From: Phytobacter diazotrophicus
GTDB lineage: Bacteria; Pseudomonadota; Gammaproteobacteria; Enterobacterales; Enterobacteriaceae
Direction of reading: 5' to 3'
Assembly: GCA_004346725.1 (NCBI GenBank)
Contig: SMDE01000004.1
Span: 62,001 to 126,000, forward strand
Length of the DNA: 64,000 bases
In this document: in pieces, positions 37,444 to 47,477 of the stretch
How the letters are laid out: each line of letters begins with the position of its first letter
How positions within the stretch are numbered: position 1 is the stretch's first letter
Position numbers and translations under genes: made by a program
Notes under the pieces: generated by a model
Databases searched by the model: none
Seen by the model: the letters and a program-made list of their open reading frames with translations, nothing else
Told to the model about the DNA's origin: nothing

Positions 37444-39606
37444 ATGACAGAGAAAACACACCATTCCGCCGCGTCGTCGGTGGGAAATGATGAAATCGAT
37501 GTAGGGCGATTAATCGGTACAGTCGTCGAGGCACGCTGGTGGGTGCTGGGGATCACCGGCTTATTTGCCGCGGCTGCTATCGTTTACTGCCTGTTTGCCA
37601 CGCCCATCTACAGTGCGGATGCGCTGGTACAGATTGAGCAGAATGCCGGTAATTCGCTGGTGCAGGATATCGGTTCGGCGCTGACAAACAAGCCACCCGC
37701 GTCAGAAGCGGAAATTCAGTTGATTCAGTCCAGGCTGGTGCTGGGTAAAACCGTCGATGATTTAAACCTGGATATCGCCGTAACCAAAAACACCTTTCCG
37801 GTTTTTGGCGCGGGCTGGGACAGACTGATGGGTCGGCAAAATGACACGGTCAAAGTGACGACATTCACGCTCCCCAAAGGCATGAATGATCAGGTCTTTA
37901 CCCTCAAGGTGCTGGGGCCGAAACAGTACTCCCTGACCAGCGACGGGGGTTTCAGCGCTCGTGGTGAAGTAGGGCAACCGTTAAGTAAGGACGGTGTGAC
38001 CATGCTGGTAAGCGCCATTCAGGCGGCGAACGACAGCGAATTCACCGTGACCAAATTCTCGACGCTCGGGATGATCAATAATCTGCAAAACAACCTGAGC
38101 GTGACCGAGAACGGCAAAGATACCGGGGTGCTCAGTCTTACCTATATCGGAGAAGATCGCGATCAGATCCGCGATATTCTGAACAGTATTACCCGCAACT
38201 ACCTGCAACAGAACGTTGAGCGTAAATCCGAAGAGGCGGCTAAGAGCCTGGAGTTCCTCAATAAACAACTGCCGGAAGTGCGCGCCAAACTGGACGTGGC
38301 CGAAAACAAACTCAACACCTATCGTCAGCAGCAAGACTCTGTCGACCTGCCGCTGGAAGCGAAATCGGTGCTCGACTCGATGGTTAACATCGATGCGCAG
38401 CTTAATGAACTGACCTTTAAAGAGGCGGAGATTTCCAAGCTGTACACCAAAGCGCACCCGGCTTACCGCACATTGCTGGAAAAACGCAAAGCGCTGGAAG
38501 ATGAAAAGGCCAAACTCAACACCCGCGTGACGGCCATGCCAAAAACGCAGCAGGAGATTGTCCGTCTGACGCGTGATGTGGAATCCGGCCAGCAGGTTTA
38601 TATGCAGTTGCTGAATAAACAGCAAGAGCTGCGTATTACCGAGGCCAGTACTGTAGGGGATGTGCGCATTGTCGATGCCGCCATTACTCAACCTGGCGTA
38701 CTGAAACCGAAAAAAGCGCTGATCATTCTTGGCAGTATCATCCTTGGGTTGATTCTCTCCGTTGTGGTGGTTCTGCTGCGTTCACTCTTTAATCGTGGTA
38801 TCGAAAGCCCGCAGGCGCTGGAAGAGCAGGGGATCAGTGTTTACGCCAGCATCCCACTGTCGGAGTGGCAAAAAGCGCGCGATACGGTCAAAACCGTCAA
38901 GGGCAACAAGCGTTACAAGCAGCGTCAGTTGCTGGCGGTGGGTAACCCGGCGGATCTGGCGATTGAAGCGGTACGCAGCCTGCGCACCAGCCTCCATTTC
39001 GCCATGATGCAGGCGCCCAATAACGTCCTGATGATGACCGGGGTCAGCCCGTCGATTGGTAAAACGTTTGTCTGCGCCAACCTGGCGGCGGTCATTAGCC
39101 AGACCAACAAACGTGTGCTGATGATCGACTGTGATATGCGCAAAGGCTATACCCATGAACTGCTCGGTACCGATAACGTTAACGGTCTGTCGGACATTCT
39201 GGTAGGCAAGGGCAATATTGAAAGCTGCGCCAAAAAGACCTCCATCGCCAACTTTGACCTGGTGCCGCGTGGGCAGATCCCGCCAAACCCGTCCGAACTC
39301 TTAATGAGCGAACGTTTCACGCAGTTGCTCGACTGGGCGAGTAAACATTATGACCTGGTGCTGATTGATACACCGCCAATCCTTGCGGTGACCGATGCCG
39401 CGATTGTGGGTCGCCACGCGGGCACCACGCTGATGGTCGCACGTTACGCGGTGAACACGGTGAAAGAGGTCCAGACCAGCCTGAGCCGCTTTGAGCAAAA
39501 CGGTATTCAGGTCAAAGGCGTCATCCTGAACTCCATTTTCCGCCGCGCTACTGGCTATCAGGATTACGGCTATTACGAATACGAATACAAGTCTGATAGC
39601 AAATAA
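37444..39606 (+). CDS. wzc: Bacterial tyrosine kinase / polysaccharide co-polymerase Wzc
   Basis: A 720-residue inner-membrane BY-kinase. The N-terminal TM (WWVLGITGLFAAAAIVYCLF) begins a Wzz domain, a long periplasmic coiled-coil segment follows, and the second TM is LIILGSIILGLILSVVVVLL. The cytoplasmic kinase domain has Walker A GVSPSIGKTFVCANL, A' VLMIDCDMRKG and B LVLIDTPP. The Tyr-rich tail YQDYGYYEYEYKSDSK is autophosphorylated. The ATG at 37444 gives the E. coli length; an earlier in-frame start at 37408 lies inside wzb. A strong palindrome follows the stop. Confidence 0.96.
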   Translation: MTEKTHHSAASSVGNDEIDVGRLIGTVVEARWWVLGITGLFAAAAIVYCLFATPIYSADALVQIEQNAGNSLVQDIGSALTNKPPASEAEIQLIQSRLVLGKTVDDLNLDIAVTKNTFPVFGAGWDRLMGRQNDTVKVTTFTLPKGMNDQVFTLKVLGPKQYSLTSDGGFSARGEVGQPLSKDGVTMLVSAIQAANDSEFTVTKFSTLGMINNLQNNLSVTENGKDTGVLSLTYIGEDRDQIRDILNSITRNYLQQNVERKSEEAAKSLEFLNKQLPEVRAKLDVAENKLNTYRQQQDSVDLPLEAKSVLDSMVNIDAQLNELTFKEAEISKLYTKAHPAYRTLLEKRKALEDEKAKLNTRVTAMPKTQQEIVRLTRDVESGQQVYMQLLNKQQELRITEASTVGDVRIVDAAITQPGVLKPKKALIILGSIILGLILSVVVVLLRSLFNRGIESPQALEEQGISVYASIPLSEWQKARDTVKTVKGNKRYKQRQLLAVGNPADLAIEAVRSLRTSLHFAMMQAPNNVLMMTGVSPSIGKTFVCANLAAVISQTNKRVLMIDCDMRKGYTHELLGTDNVNGLSDILVGKGNIESCAKKTSIANFDLVPRGQIPPNPSELLMSERFTQLLDWASKHYDLVLIDTPPILAVTDAAIVGRHAGTTLMVARYAVNTVKEVQTSLSRFEQNGIQVKGVILNSIFRRATGYQDYGYYEYEYKSDSK

Positions 39607-39610
39607 TATT

Positions 39611-39662
39611 TTCCCTTCACCCTAAACCTCTCCCTTGAGGGAGAGGGCCGGGGTGAAGGGAA
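39611..39662. repeat. Double-stem palindromic repeat between wzc and wcaA
   Basis: A nested perfect palindrome: outer arms ttcccttcaccc (39611-39622) / gggtgaagggaa (39651-39662) and inner arms cctctccc (39627-39634) / gggagagg (39639-39646), loop ttga. It belongs to a family of ccctcaccctaaccctctccc-type intergenic repeats, with two more copies in this operon. It is likely to attenuate transcription after wzc unless RfaH is loaded. Confidence 0.8.
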
Positions 39663-39684
39663 TATTGATCAATCGGGGAAGAAA

Positions 39685-40527
39685 ATGACCACAGAACGTC
39701 CGTTAATCTCGATTTATATGCCAACGTGGAACCGCCAACAATTGGCGATCCGCGCCATCAAATCGGTGCTGCGTCAGGATTACACCCACTGGGAAATGAT
39801 CATTGTTGACGACTGCTCGACGGCCTTTGAGCAACTCCAGAGTTATGTGGCCGAACTGAATGATCCACGCGTGACCTATACCCGTAACGCTTTTAATTCC
39901 GGCGCCTGTGCGGTACGCAACCAGGCGATCATGCAGGCGACAGGTCAGTTTATTACTGGCATTGATGATGATGATGAATGGACGCCGGACCGCCTGTCGG
40001 TCTTTCTGGAACATAAACACCATCTGGCAACGCGGGCTTTTCTCTATGCCAATGACTATGTCTGCCAGGGCGAAGTCTATTCACAACCGACCAGTTTACC
40101 GCTTTACCCAAAATCGCCGTTTTCCCGCAAGCTGTTCTACAAGCGCAACATTGTAGGCAACCAGGTGTTTAGCTGGTCATGGCGCTTCAAAGAGTGTCTG
40201 TTCGATACAAAACTGAAAGCGGCACAGGACTACGACATCTTTTTACGCATGGTGGAGCAGTACGGCGAACCGTGGAAAATCGAAAAAGCGACGCAAATTC
40301 TGCACATCAATCACGGTGAAATGCAGATTACTTCGTCGCCGAAAAAATTCTCCGGCTACTTCCATTTCTACCGGAAACACAAAGCCAAGTTTGACCGCGC
40401 CAGCAAGAAATATCAGCTCTTCACGCTGTACCAGATCCGCAACAAGCGTATGAACTGGCGCACGCTGCTGACTCTTTTCTCCGTGCGTAATGGCAAGCGT
40501 CTGGCTGATGGTCTGCGAGGGAAATAA
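39685..40527 (+). CDS. wcaA: Colanic acid glycosyltransferase WcaA (GT2)
   Basis: A 280-residue family 2 glycosyltransferase. The GT-A fold shows ISIYMPTWNRQQLAIRAIKS, the nucleotide-binding VDDCST, and the DDD metal motif ITGIDDDDEWTPDRL (~90). It adds one sugar of the colanic repeat on the cytoplasmic face; published work on E. coli assigns it to glucuronic acid transfer, which I take on recall. It overlaps the start of wcaB by one base. Confidence 0.93.
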   Translation: MTTERPLISIYMPTWNRQQLAIRAIKSVLRQDYTHWEMIIVDDCSTAFEQLQSYVAELNDPRVTYTRNAFNSGACAVRNQAIMQATGQFITGIDDDDEWTPDRLSVFLEHKHHLATRAFLYANDYVCQGEVYSQPTSLPLYPKSPFSRKLFYKRNIVGNQVFSWSWRFKECLFDTKLKAAQDYDIFLRMVEQYGEPWKIEKATQILHINHGEMQITSSPKKFSGYFHFYRKHKAKFDRASKKYQLFTLYQIRNKRMNWRTLLTLFSVRNGKRLADGLRGK

Positions 40528-41018
40528 TGCGACTGGAAGATTTTCGCGCTAATCAATGGAGTTTGCGCCCATGCTGCATGGTCGCGGCCTATCGCGTCGC
40601 CCATTTTTGCTCGGTATGGCGTAAGAAAAATGTGCTCAACAACCTGTGGGCTGCCCCCGTGCTGTTGGTTTACCGCTTTATGACGGAATGCCTGTTTGGC
40701 TATGAGATCCAGGCGGCTGCGACGATTGGCCGTCGTTTCACTATTCATCATGGTTATGCCGTCGTGATCAATAAGCACGTGGTCGCGGGTGATGATTTCA
40801 CCATTCGCCATGGCGTGACCATCGGCAATCGTGGCGCAGACAATCTGGCCTGTCCGGTCATCGGCAACAACGTTGAGCTCGGGGCCAATGTCGTCCTGCT
40901 GGGTGATATCACCATTGGCAATAACGTGGTGGTTGGCGCAGGCAGCGTCGTGCTCGACAGCGTGCCGGATAATGCGCTGGTGGTGGGTGAAAAAGCGCGG
41001 GTGAAGACAATAAAATGA
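40527..41018 (+). CDS. wcaB: Colanic acid acetyltransferase WcaB
   Basis: A 163-residue left-handed beta-helix acyltransferase of the serine acetyltransferase type. Hexapeptide repeats run through the C-terminal half (TIGRRFTIHHGYAVVINKHV, VIGNNVELGANVVLLGDIT, IGNNVVVGAGSVVLDSV), with the probable catalytic His in FTIHHG. It is expected to O-acetylate a sugar in the colanic repeat using acetyl-CoA. It overlaps wcaC by 4 bases. Confidence 0.93.
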   Translation: MRLEDFRANQWSLRPCCMVAAYRVAHFCSVWRKKNVLNNLWAAPVLLVYRFMTECLFGYEIQAAATIGRRFTIHHGYAVVINKHVVAGDDFTIRHGVTIGNRGADNLACPVIGNNVELGANVVLLGDITIGNNVVVGAGSVVLDSVPDNALVVGEKARVKTIK

Positions 41019-42232
41019 ACATATTACAATTTAACGTTCGCCTCGCCGAAGGCGGCGCGGCGGGTGTCGCGCTGGATTTACACCAGCGGGCATTGCAGCA
41101 AGGCATGCAATCGCGGTTCGTCTATGGTTACGGTAAAGGCGGCAAGAAAAGTGTCAGCCATGACCAGTATCCCAACGTGTTTAAACAGACTCCACGTCTG
41201 ACATCGATAGCAAACCTGGCGCTGTTTCGCCTGTTTAACCGCGATGTATTTGGCAATCTTAACAATCTCTATCGCAGCGTCAGCCGCACCAAAGGCCCGG
41301 TGGTGCTGCACTTTCACGTGATGCACAGCTACTGGCTGAACCTGAACGAAGTGGTGGCATTCTGCCAGAAACTGAAAGCGCATAAGTCTGACGTGACCTT
41401 TGTCTGGACGCTGCACGATCACTGGAGTGTCACCGGGCGCTGTGCCTTCACCGATGGCTGTGAAGGCTGGAAACAGGGATGCAAAAAATGCCCGACGCTG
41501 GCGAACTATCCACCGGTAAAAGTGGATCGCGCGCATCAACTGGTGGGTGAGAAGCGCCGTTTATTTAACGAGATGATGGCCCTCGGCTGCCAGTTTATTT
41601 CCCCCAGCCAGCACGTGGCGGAGGCATTCAACAGTCTGTACGGTGCGGGGCGTTGCCGCATTATCAATAATGGAATTGATGTGGCGACCGAAGCCATTCT
41701 GGCGGAGTTATCTCCGGTTACTGTCACCCAGGGGCGCCCGAAAATCGCCGTGGTGGCGCACGACCTGCGCTATGACGGCAAGACCAATCAACAACTTGTC
41801 CGTGACGTGATGGCGCTGGGTGAACAGGTTGAGCTGCATACCTTTGGCAAGTTTTCTCCCTTTGAGGGACCGAACGTGGTGAACCACGGCTTTCTGACGG
41901 ATAAACGTCAGTTAATGAGCGAACTCAACCAGATGGATGCGCTGCTCTTTACCTCGCGTGTGGATAACTACCCGCTCATTTTGTGTGAAGCGCTCTCCAT
42001 TGGTGTGCCGGTGATTGCCACGCACAGCGATGCAGCGCGTGAGGTTCTGGAGAAGTCCGGCGGCAAGACCTTTAGCGACGCGGAGGTCGTGCCGCTGGTG
42101 CAACGTCACAAAGCCGACATCGCGCAGGCCGTATTCGGCACATCGCTGGACGCGTTTCGGGCGCGTAGTCGCCGTGCTTACAGTGGACAACAGATGCTGG
42201 AGGAATATGTCTCATTCTATCAGGGTCTGTAG
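41015..42232 (+). CDS. wcaC: Colanic acid glycosyltransferase WcaC (GT4)
   Basis: A 405-residue GT-B fold glycosyltransferase. The N-terminal half begins NILQFNVRLAEGGAAGVALDLH and contains a Cys-rich stretch GRCAFTDGCEGWKQGCKKC. The C-terminal nucleotide-binding half has the GT4-type ExxxxxxE region in YPLILCEALSIGVPVIATHSD. It is thought to be a galactosyltransferase for the repeat unit in E. coli. It overlaps both wcaB (4 bases) and wcaD (26 bases). Confidence 0.93.
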   Translation: MNILQFNVRLAEGGAAGVALDLHQRALQQGMQSRFVYGYGKGGKKSVSHDQYPNVFKQTPRLTSIANLALFRLFNRDVFGNLNNLYRSVSRTKGPVVLHFHVMHSYWLNLNEVVAFCQKLKAHKSDVTFVWTLHDHWSVTGRCAFTDGCEGWKQGCKKCPTLANYPPVKVDRAHQLVGEKRRLFNEMMALGCQFISPSQHVAEAFNSLYGAGRCRIINNGIDVATEAILAELSPVTVTQGRPKIAVVAHDLRYDGKTNQQLVRDVMALGEQVELHTFGKFSPFEGPNVVNHGFLTDKRQLMSELNQMDALLFTSRVDNYPLILCEALSIGVPVIATHSDAAREVLEKSGGKTFSDAEVVPLVQRHKADIAQAVFGTSLDAFRARSRRAYSGQQMLEEYVSFYQGL

Positions 42233-43427
42233 TTATCTCCTGCTGCCGCTGATTTACCTGCTGGTTAACGTGAAGATTTTCCAGCTTGGCGAAAGCTTTC
42301 CGATAACCATTGTGACGTTCTTACCGCTGTTACTGCTGCTCTATGTGGATAAACTCAACCTGAAAAAGTTGATGATTGCCCTGGGCACCGGTGCGGGATT
42401 AACACTGTTTAACTACATTTTTGGTCAGTCGCTTAACGCCAGTAAGTATGTCACCTCAACGATGCTGTTTGTTTATATCGTGATCATCATCGGCATGGTG
42501 TGGAGCATTCGGTTCAAAACTGTTTCGCCGCATAACTACCGCAAAATACTCCGCTTCTTCTACGTGGTGGTTGCGTTGGTCGTGATGCTGGCAGCGGCGG
42601 AAATGGCGCAAATTATTCTCTCCGGCGGCAGCAGCCTGATGGAGATAATTTCGAAATATCTGATTTACAGTAACAGCTACGTACTGAATTTTATCAAATT
42701 TGGCGGTAAGCGAACCACGGCACTCTATTTCGAACCGGCATTCTTCGCTCTGGCATTAATCTCAATTTGGCTCAGCATCAAACAGTTTGGTATCAAAACG
42801 CCGAAGACAGATGCTATGATTCTGACAGGGATAGTTCTTTCGGGATCGTTTTCAGGGGTAATGACATTTATCCTTTTTTATCTACTGGAATGGGCATTTC
42901 AGTATTTAAACAAGGAAGCGATACGCAAGAAATTACCGTTGGCCATTATTTCACTGGCGGTATTTGTTGTCGGGGTGGTGTTCGCCTTTCCTTATATTGC
43001 GGAACGTCTCGGTGATTTAGGAACAGAAGGCTCCTCCTCTTATTATCGAATTATCGGACCGCTGGCGATGGTGGGATATTCCCTGGCCAACATTGATGGT
43101 GTGGTAAGATTCGGCTCACTTTACGAATATGTCGCATCATTCGGAATCTTTAACGGTGCAGATGTCGGTAAAACCATAGACAATGGCTTGTATCTGTTAA
43201 TTATCTATTTTTCATGGTTTGCCGTATTACTGACCGGTTGGTATTTGTTCAAAGTAGCAAGAATGACTGTCAATGCGTTTGGTAATAATCAGAATTTTCG
43301 TGTTCAGCTTTATCTTTTCGCTCCGATATCGTGGTTTTTTACGGGGTCGATTTTTAGTCCTGAATACGCATTTTTAATTGTTTGCCCGTTTATTTTCCGC
43401 AAGGCGTTAAATATTTCGAGCATATGA
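42207..43427 (+). CDS. wcaD: Colanic acid polymerase WcaD (Wzy type)
   Basis: A 406-residue polytopic inner-membrane protein with about ten or more hydrophobic segments and a large periplasmic loop around [18 protein letters not shown]. It is the presumed Wzy-like polymerase joining repeat units on the periplasmic side. The ATG at 42207 ([13 protein letters not shown]) matches the E. coli start and has GGAGG close upstream, inside the end of wcaC. The longer open frame into wcaC is coincidental. Confidence 0.92.
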   Translation: MSHSIRVCSYLLLPLIYLLVNVKIFQLGESFPITIVTFLPLLLLLYVDKLNLKKLMIALGTGAGLTLFNYIFGQSLNASKYVTSTMLFVYIVIIIGMVWSIRFKTVSPHNYRKILRFFYVVVALVVMLAAAEMAQIILSGGSSLMEIISKYLIYSNSYVLNFIKFGGKRTTALYFEPAFFALALISIWLSIKQFGIKTPKTDAMILTGIVLSGSFSGVMTFILFYLLEWAFQYLNKEAIRKKLPLAIISLAVFVVGVVFAFPYIAERLGDLGTEGSSSYYRIIGPLAMVGYSLANIDGVVRFGSLYEYVASFGIFNGADVGKTIDNGLYLLIIYFSWFAVLLTGWYLFKVARMTVNAFGNNQNFRVQLYLFAPISWFFTGSIFSPEYAFLIVCPFIFRKALNISSI

Positions 43428-43440
43428 CGAGGTGGGTCAC

Positions 43441-44187
43441 ATGTTACTAAGCGTTATTACCGTTGCGTTTCGTAATTATGAAGGCGTGATGAAAACCTGG
43501 GAATCGCTGGCCCATCTGGCACAGGCGCAGGATATCGCATTCGAGTGGATTGTTGTGGATGGCGGCTCTGCTGACGGTACCGCAGAGTTTCTGAAAAACC
43601 TTAACGGCCAGTACCACTTACGTTACGTCAGCGAGAAAGATAATGGCATCTATGATGCGATGAATAAAGGCATCAGCATGGCCAATGGCCGCTTCGCGCT
43701 GTTCCTCAACTCAGGTGATATTCTGCATCCGGAAAGCGTCGATGTTATCCGCCAGTTGGCAGAAAAACGTGACAATGCCATGTACATTGGTGATGCATTA
43801 TTAGATTTCGGCGATGGCACAAAAATACGCCGTAGCGCGAAACGCGGTTGGTATATTTACCATAGCTTACCCGCCAGCCATCAGGCCATATTCTTCCCGA
43901 TGAGTGGTCTGAAAACCTACCCCTACGATTTACAATATAAAGTCTCTTCCGATTACGCGCTGGCAGCCAGAATGTTTAAGGCAGGCTTTCGCTTTAAACG
44001 CCTGCACGGTCTGGTATCCGAATTTTCAATGGGTGGCGTCTCTACGTCAAATAACCTTGAATTATGTCGGGATGCTCGCAACGTCCAACGAAAAATATTA
44101 CACGTACCGGGCTTCTGGGCGGAATTGTCGTACCTGTTACGTCTGCGTACGACTGGCAAAGCGAAAGCCTTATATAACAAAGCATAA
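43441..44187 (+). CDS. wcaE: Colanic acid glycosyltransferase WcaE (GT2)
   Basis: A 248-residue family 2 glycosyltransferase with the GT-A start [33 protein letters not shown] and the metal motif region [16 protein letters not shown]. It is assigned in E. coli to fucose transfer. The ATG at 43441 (MLLSV) was preferred over an in-frame GTG three codons earlier by comparison with the family. A 147-base spacer without features separates it from wcaF. Confidence 0.93.
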   Translation: MLLSVITVAFRNYEGVMKTWESLAHLAQAQDIAFEWIVVDGGSADGTAEFLKNLNGQYHLRYVSEKDNGIYDAMNKGISMANGRFALFLNSGDILHPESVDVIRQLAEKRDNAMYIGDALLDFGDGTKIRRSAKRGWYIYHSLPASHQAIFFPMSGLKTYPYDLQYKVSSDYALAARMFKAGFRFKRLHGLVSEFSMGGVSTSNNLELCRDARNVQRKILHVPGFWAELSYLLRLRTTGKAKALYNKA

Positions 44188-44334
44188 TGTGAATGCCCTG
44201 GATAATTTGAATCGCGGGAAAACGGAAAGTCAGAGAATTACGATGAGCTTACGTGTGTAAGTGATTCGGATGAACGCATGCAGTTAACGCACCGGCGGTT
44301 TGAAAAATAACGGGTACACGTATAAGGAAACACG

Positions 44335-44883
44335 ATGCAAGACTTACAAGGATTCTCCGTGCCGAAAGGCTTTCGGGGCGGGAATGCTATTAAGGTTCAA
44401 TTGTGGTGGGCGGTGCAGTCAACATTATTTGCCTGGTCGCCACAAATTATGTATCGCTGGCGTGCCTTTCTGTTGCGTTTATTCGGTGCAAAAATCGGAA
44501 AAAACGTAGTGATTCGTCCGTCGGTGAAAATAACGTATCCATGGAAATTAACGCTGGGTGATTATAGCTGGGTTGGCGATGACGCTGTGTTATATACCCT
44601 GGGCGATATCTCAATTGGCGCTAATTCTGTGATTTCGCAGAAATGTTATTTGTGTACCGGCAGTCACGATTTTATGAGCGCGCATTTTGATATTACCGCG
44701 TCGCCCATCGTGATTGGCGATAAATGCTGGCTGGCAACGGATGTCTTTGTTGCTCCCGGCGTGCGTATTGGTGACGGAACGGTTGTCGGTGCGCGCAGCA
44801 GTGTTTTTAAGACGCTTCCGGCAAACGCAGTTTGCCGTGGCAACCCCGCAGTGGTAACGCGCGAACGCGTAAAAACTGAATAA
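44335..44883 (+). CDS. wcaF: Colanic acid acetyltransferase WcaF
   Basis: A 182-residue hexapeptide-repeat O-acetyltransferase of the NodL/LacA/CysE class. Features are SVKITYPWKLTLGDYSWVGD, the catalytic-His region CTGSHDFMSAHFD, and the C-terminal left-handed helix repeats (VIGDKCWLATDVFVAPGVR, IGDGTVVGARSSVF). It should acetylate a fucose of the repeat. It is 28 bases upstream of gmd. Confidence 0.94.
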   Translation: MQDLQGFSVPKGFRGGNAIKVQLWWAVQSTLFAWSPQIMYRWRAFLLRLFGAKIGKNVVIRPSVKITYPWKLTLGDYSWVGDDAVLYTLGDISIGANSVISQKCYLCTGSHDFMSAHFDITASPIVIGDKCWLATDVFVAPGVRIGDGTVVGARSSVFKTLPANAVCRGNPAVVTRERVKTE

Positions 44884-44911
44884 CTTCTGATAAGTAATAG
44901 AGGAATAAAAT

Positions 44912-46033
44912 ATGTCTAAAGTCGCTCTCATCACCGGCGTTACCGGGCAAGATGGCTCTTATCTGGCAGAACTGCTTCTGGAAAAGGGTTATGAAGTTCA
45001 TGGCATTAAGCGTCGTGCCTCTTCATTCAACACTGAGCGTGTGGACCATATTTATCAGGATCCGCACACCAGTAACCCGAAATTCCACCTTCACTATGGT
45101 GATCTGACGGATACCTCTAACCTGACCCGTATTCTGCAGGAAGTGCAGCCGGATGAGGTCTATAACCTTGGGGCGATGAGCCACGTAGCGGTCTCCTTTG
45201 AATCGCCGGAATATACCGCAGATGTGGATGCTATGGGGACATTGCGTCTGCTGGAAGCCATTCGCTTCCTGGGCCTTGAAAAGAAAACACGCTTCTACCA
45301 GGCCTCTACCTCTGAGCTGTATGGTCTGGTCCAGGAGATCCCGCAGAAAGAGACCACGCCGTTCTACCCACGCTCTCCGTATGCGGTGGCAAAACTGTAC
45401 GCCTACTGGATCACCGTTAACTACCGTGAATCCTATGGCATGTACGCCTGCAACGGCATTCTGTTTAACCACGAGTCTCCGCGCCGTGGTGAGACCTTCG
45501 TCACCCGCAAAATTACCCGCGCGATTGCCAACATCGCCCAGGGCCTCGAATCTTGCCTGTACCTTGGCAACATGGACTCCCTGCGTGACTGGGGGCATGC
45601 GAAAGATTACGTGAAAATGCAGTGGATGATGCTGCAACAGGACCATCCGGAAGACTTCGTTATCGCCACCGGCGTGCAGTATTCCGTACGTCAGTTTGTG
45701 GAAATGGCGGCGGCGCAACTGGGTATCAAACTGCGCTTCGAAGGTAAAGGCGTGGAAGAGAAGGGGATTGTGGTTTCCGTCACCGGTCATGACGCGCCAG
45801 GCGTGAAACCGGGTGATGTGATTGTTGCCGTTGACCCGCGTTACTTCCGTCCGGCGGAAGTGGAAACCCTGCTCGGCGACCCGACCAAAGCACACGAAAA
45901 ACTGGGCTGGAAACCGGAAACCACGCTGCAGGAGATGGTCTCTGAGATGGTAGCCAAAGATCTTGAAGCGGCGAAAAAACATTCGCTGTTAAAAGCTCAC
46001 GGTTACGAGGTTGCCATCGCGCTGGAGTCCTGA
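44912..46033 (+). CDS. gmd: GDP-mannose 4,6-dehydratase Gmd
   Basis: A 373-residue SDR enzyme that makes GDP-4-keto-6-deoxy-mannose, the first step to GDP-L-fucose. The NADP loop is [17 protein letters not shown] at the N-terminus. STSELYG holds the catalytic Thr/Ser-Glu, and [10 protein letters not shown] the catalytic Tyr-Lys. The [15 protein letters not shown] segment is diagnostic of GMDs. It is followed 2 bases later by fcl, the next pathway enzyme. Confidence 0.97.
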   Translation: MSKVALITGVTGQDGSYLAELLLEKGYEVHGIKRRASSFNTERVDHIYQDPHTSNPKFHLHYGDLTDTSNLTRILQEVQPDEVYNLGAMSHVAVSFESPEYTADVDAMGTLRLLEAIRFLGLEKKTRFYQASTSELYGLVQEIPQKETTPFYPRSPYAVAKLYAYWITVNYRESYGMYACNGILFNHESPRRGETFVTRKITRAIANIAQGLESCLYLGNMDSLRDWGHAKDYVKMQWMMLQQDHPEDFVIATGVQYSVRQFVEMAAAQLGIKLRFEGKGVEEKGIVVSVTGHDAPGVKPGDVIVAVDPRYFRPAEVETLLGDPTKAHEKLGWKPETTLQEMVSEMVAKDLEAAKKHSLLKAHGYEVAIALES

Positions 46034-46035
46034 GA

Positions 46036-47001
46036 ATGACGAAACAACGTATCTTTGTCGCGGGTCACCGCGGCATGGTCGGATCGGCCATTGTAAGACT
46101 GCTGTCGCAGCGCGAAGACGTGGAGCTGGTGCTGCGTAGCCGTGATGAACTGAACCTGCTGGATTCCGCGCAGGTGCAGGCGTTCTTTGCCAGCGAACGT
46201 ATCGACCAGGTCTATCTGGCGGCGGCGAAAGTAGGTGGTATTGTCGCCAATAACACCTACCCGGCAGATTTTATCTACGAGAACATGATGATGGAGTGCA
46301 ACATCATTCACGCCGCGCATTCGCATGACGTGAACAAGCTGTTGTTCCTCGGTTCATCCTGTATTTACCCGAAGCTTGCGCACCAGCCGATGGCTGAAAG
46401 TGAACTGCTGCAGGGGACGCTGGAGGCGACGAACGAACCGTATGCGATTGCCAAAATTGCCGGTATCAAACTGTGCGAGTCCTACAACCGCCAGTACAAC
46501 CGTGATTATCGCTCGGTGATGCCGACCAACCTGTACGGGCCGAATGACAACTTCCACCCAAGCAACTCCCACGTGATCCCGGCGTTGCTCCGTCGCTTCC
46601 ATGAAGCCACGCTCAGCAACGCGCCTGACGTGGTGGTATGGGGCAGCGGCACGCCGATGCGTGAGTTCCTCCATGTGGACGACATGGCGGCGGCCAGCAT
46701 TCATGTGATGGAGCTGGACCGGGAAGTGTGGCAGGAGAATACCGAACCGATGCTGTCGCACATTAATGTCGGTACCGGTGTGGACTGCACGATCCGTGAG
46801 CTGGCGCAAACGCTCGCCCAGGTCGTGGGCTACAAAGGCCGGGTGGTCTTTGATGCCACCAAGCCGGATGGTACGCCACGCAAACTGCTGGATGTGTCCC
46901 GCCTGCACGCGCTTGGCTGGTATCACGAGATCTCGCTGGAGCAGGGGCTGGCAAGCACCTACCAGTGGTTCCTCGAAAATCAGCAACGGTTCAGGGGGTA
47001 A
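46036..47001 (+). CDS. fcl: GDP-L-fucose synthase Fcl (WcaG)
   Basis: A 321-residue SDR epimerase/reductase that converts GDP-4-keto-6-deoxy-mannose to GDP-L-fucose with NADPH. The N-terminal [12 protein letters not shown] cofactor loop, the [17 protein letters not shown] segment, [11 protein letters not shown] and the YAIAKIAG Tyr-Lys site are intact. It ends directly before gmm. Confidence 0.97.
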   Translation: MTKQRIFVAGHRGMVGSAIVRLLSQREDVELVLRSRDELNLLDSAQVQAFFASERIDQVYLAAAKVGGIVANNTYPADFIYENMMMECNIIHAAHSHDVNKLLFLGSSCIYPKLAHQPMAESELLQGTLEATNEPYAIAKIAGIKLCESYNRQYNRDYRSVMPTNLYGPNDNFHPSNSHVIPALLRRFHEATLSNAPDVVVWGSGTPMREFLHVDDMAAASIHVMELDREVWQENTEPMLSHINVGTGVDCTIRELAQTLAQVVGYKGRVVFDATKPDGTPRKLLDVSRLHALGWYHEISLEQGLASTYQWFLENQQRFRG

Positions 47002-47003
47002 GC

Positions 47004-47477
47004 ATGTTTTTACGTCCGGAAGATTTTGCCACGGTCGTGCGTTCGACTCCGCTTATCTCCATCGATCTTATCGTGGAGAACGAAAGCGGCGAGTTTTTGC
47101 TCGGCAAGCGTACGAATCGTCCGGCGCAGGGTTACTGGTTTGTGCCGGGTGGACGGGTGCAAAAAGATGAACCTCTGGCGAGCGCGTTTGAACGTTTGAC
47201 GCTGGCTGAACTGGGCGTACTCCTGCCGATGTCGGCAGGAGAGTTTTATGGCGTCTGGCAGCACTTCTATGACGACAACTTCTCCGGCAGCGATTTTTCT
47301 ACCCACTACATTGTGCTCGGCTTTCGCTTACGGGTCGATGCCTCCACGCTGGCCCTGCCGACAGAACAGCATGATGACTATCGCTGGCTGACGCCTGATG
47401 TGCTGATTGCTGACCCGCTGGTACATGACAATAGCCGCGCCTACTTCAAGGAAGCGCGGGGAGTACCGGGCTTATGA
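47004..47477 (+). CDS. gmm: GDP-mannose mannosyl hydrolase Gmm (Nudix)
   Basis: A 157-residue Nudix-fold hydrolase that cleaves GDP-mannose and GDP-glucose to the sugar and GDP, and may tune the GDP-sugar pool. The GDPMH variant of the Nudix region is visible: [20 protein letters not shown] then LTLAELG. The ATG at 47004 (MFLRPEDF) follows AGGGGG by 5 bases; an earlier in-frame start lies inside fcl. It overlaps wcaI by 4 bases. Confidence 0.95.
   Translation: MFLRPEDFATVVRSTPLISIDLIVENESGEFLLGKRTNRPAQGYWFVPGGRVQKDEPLASAFERLTLAELGVLLPMSAGEFYGVWQHFYDDNFSGSDFSTHYIVLGFRLRVDASTLALPTEQHDDYRWLTPDVLIADPLVHDNSRAYFKEARGVPGL

Noticed and set aside
42015-42206. Upstream extension of wcaD inside wcaC
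   Set aside because: The frame is open by chance within wcaC; the family start and GGAGG place initiation at 42207.
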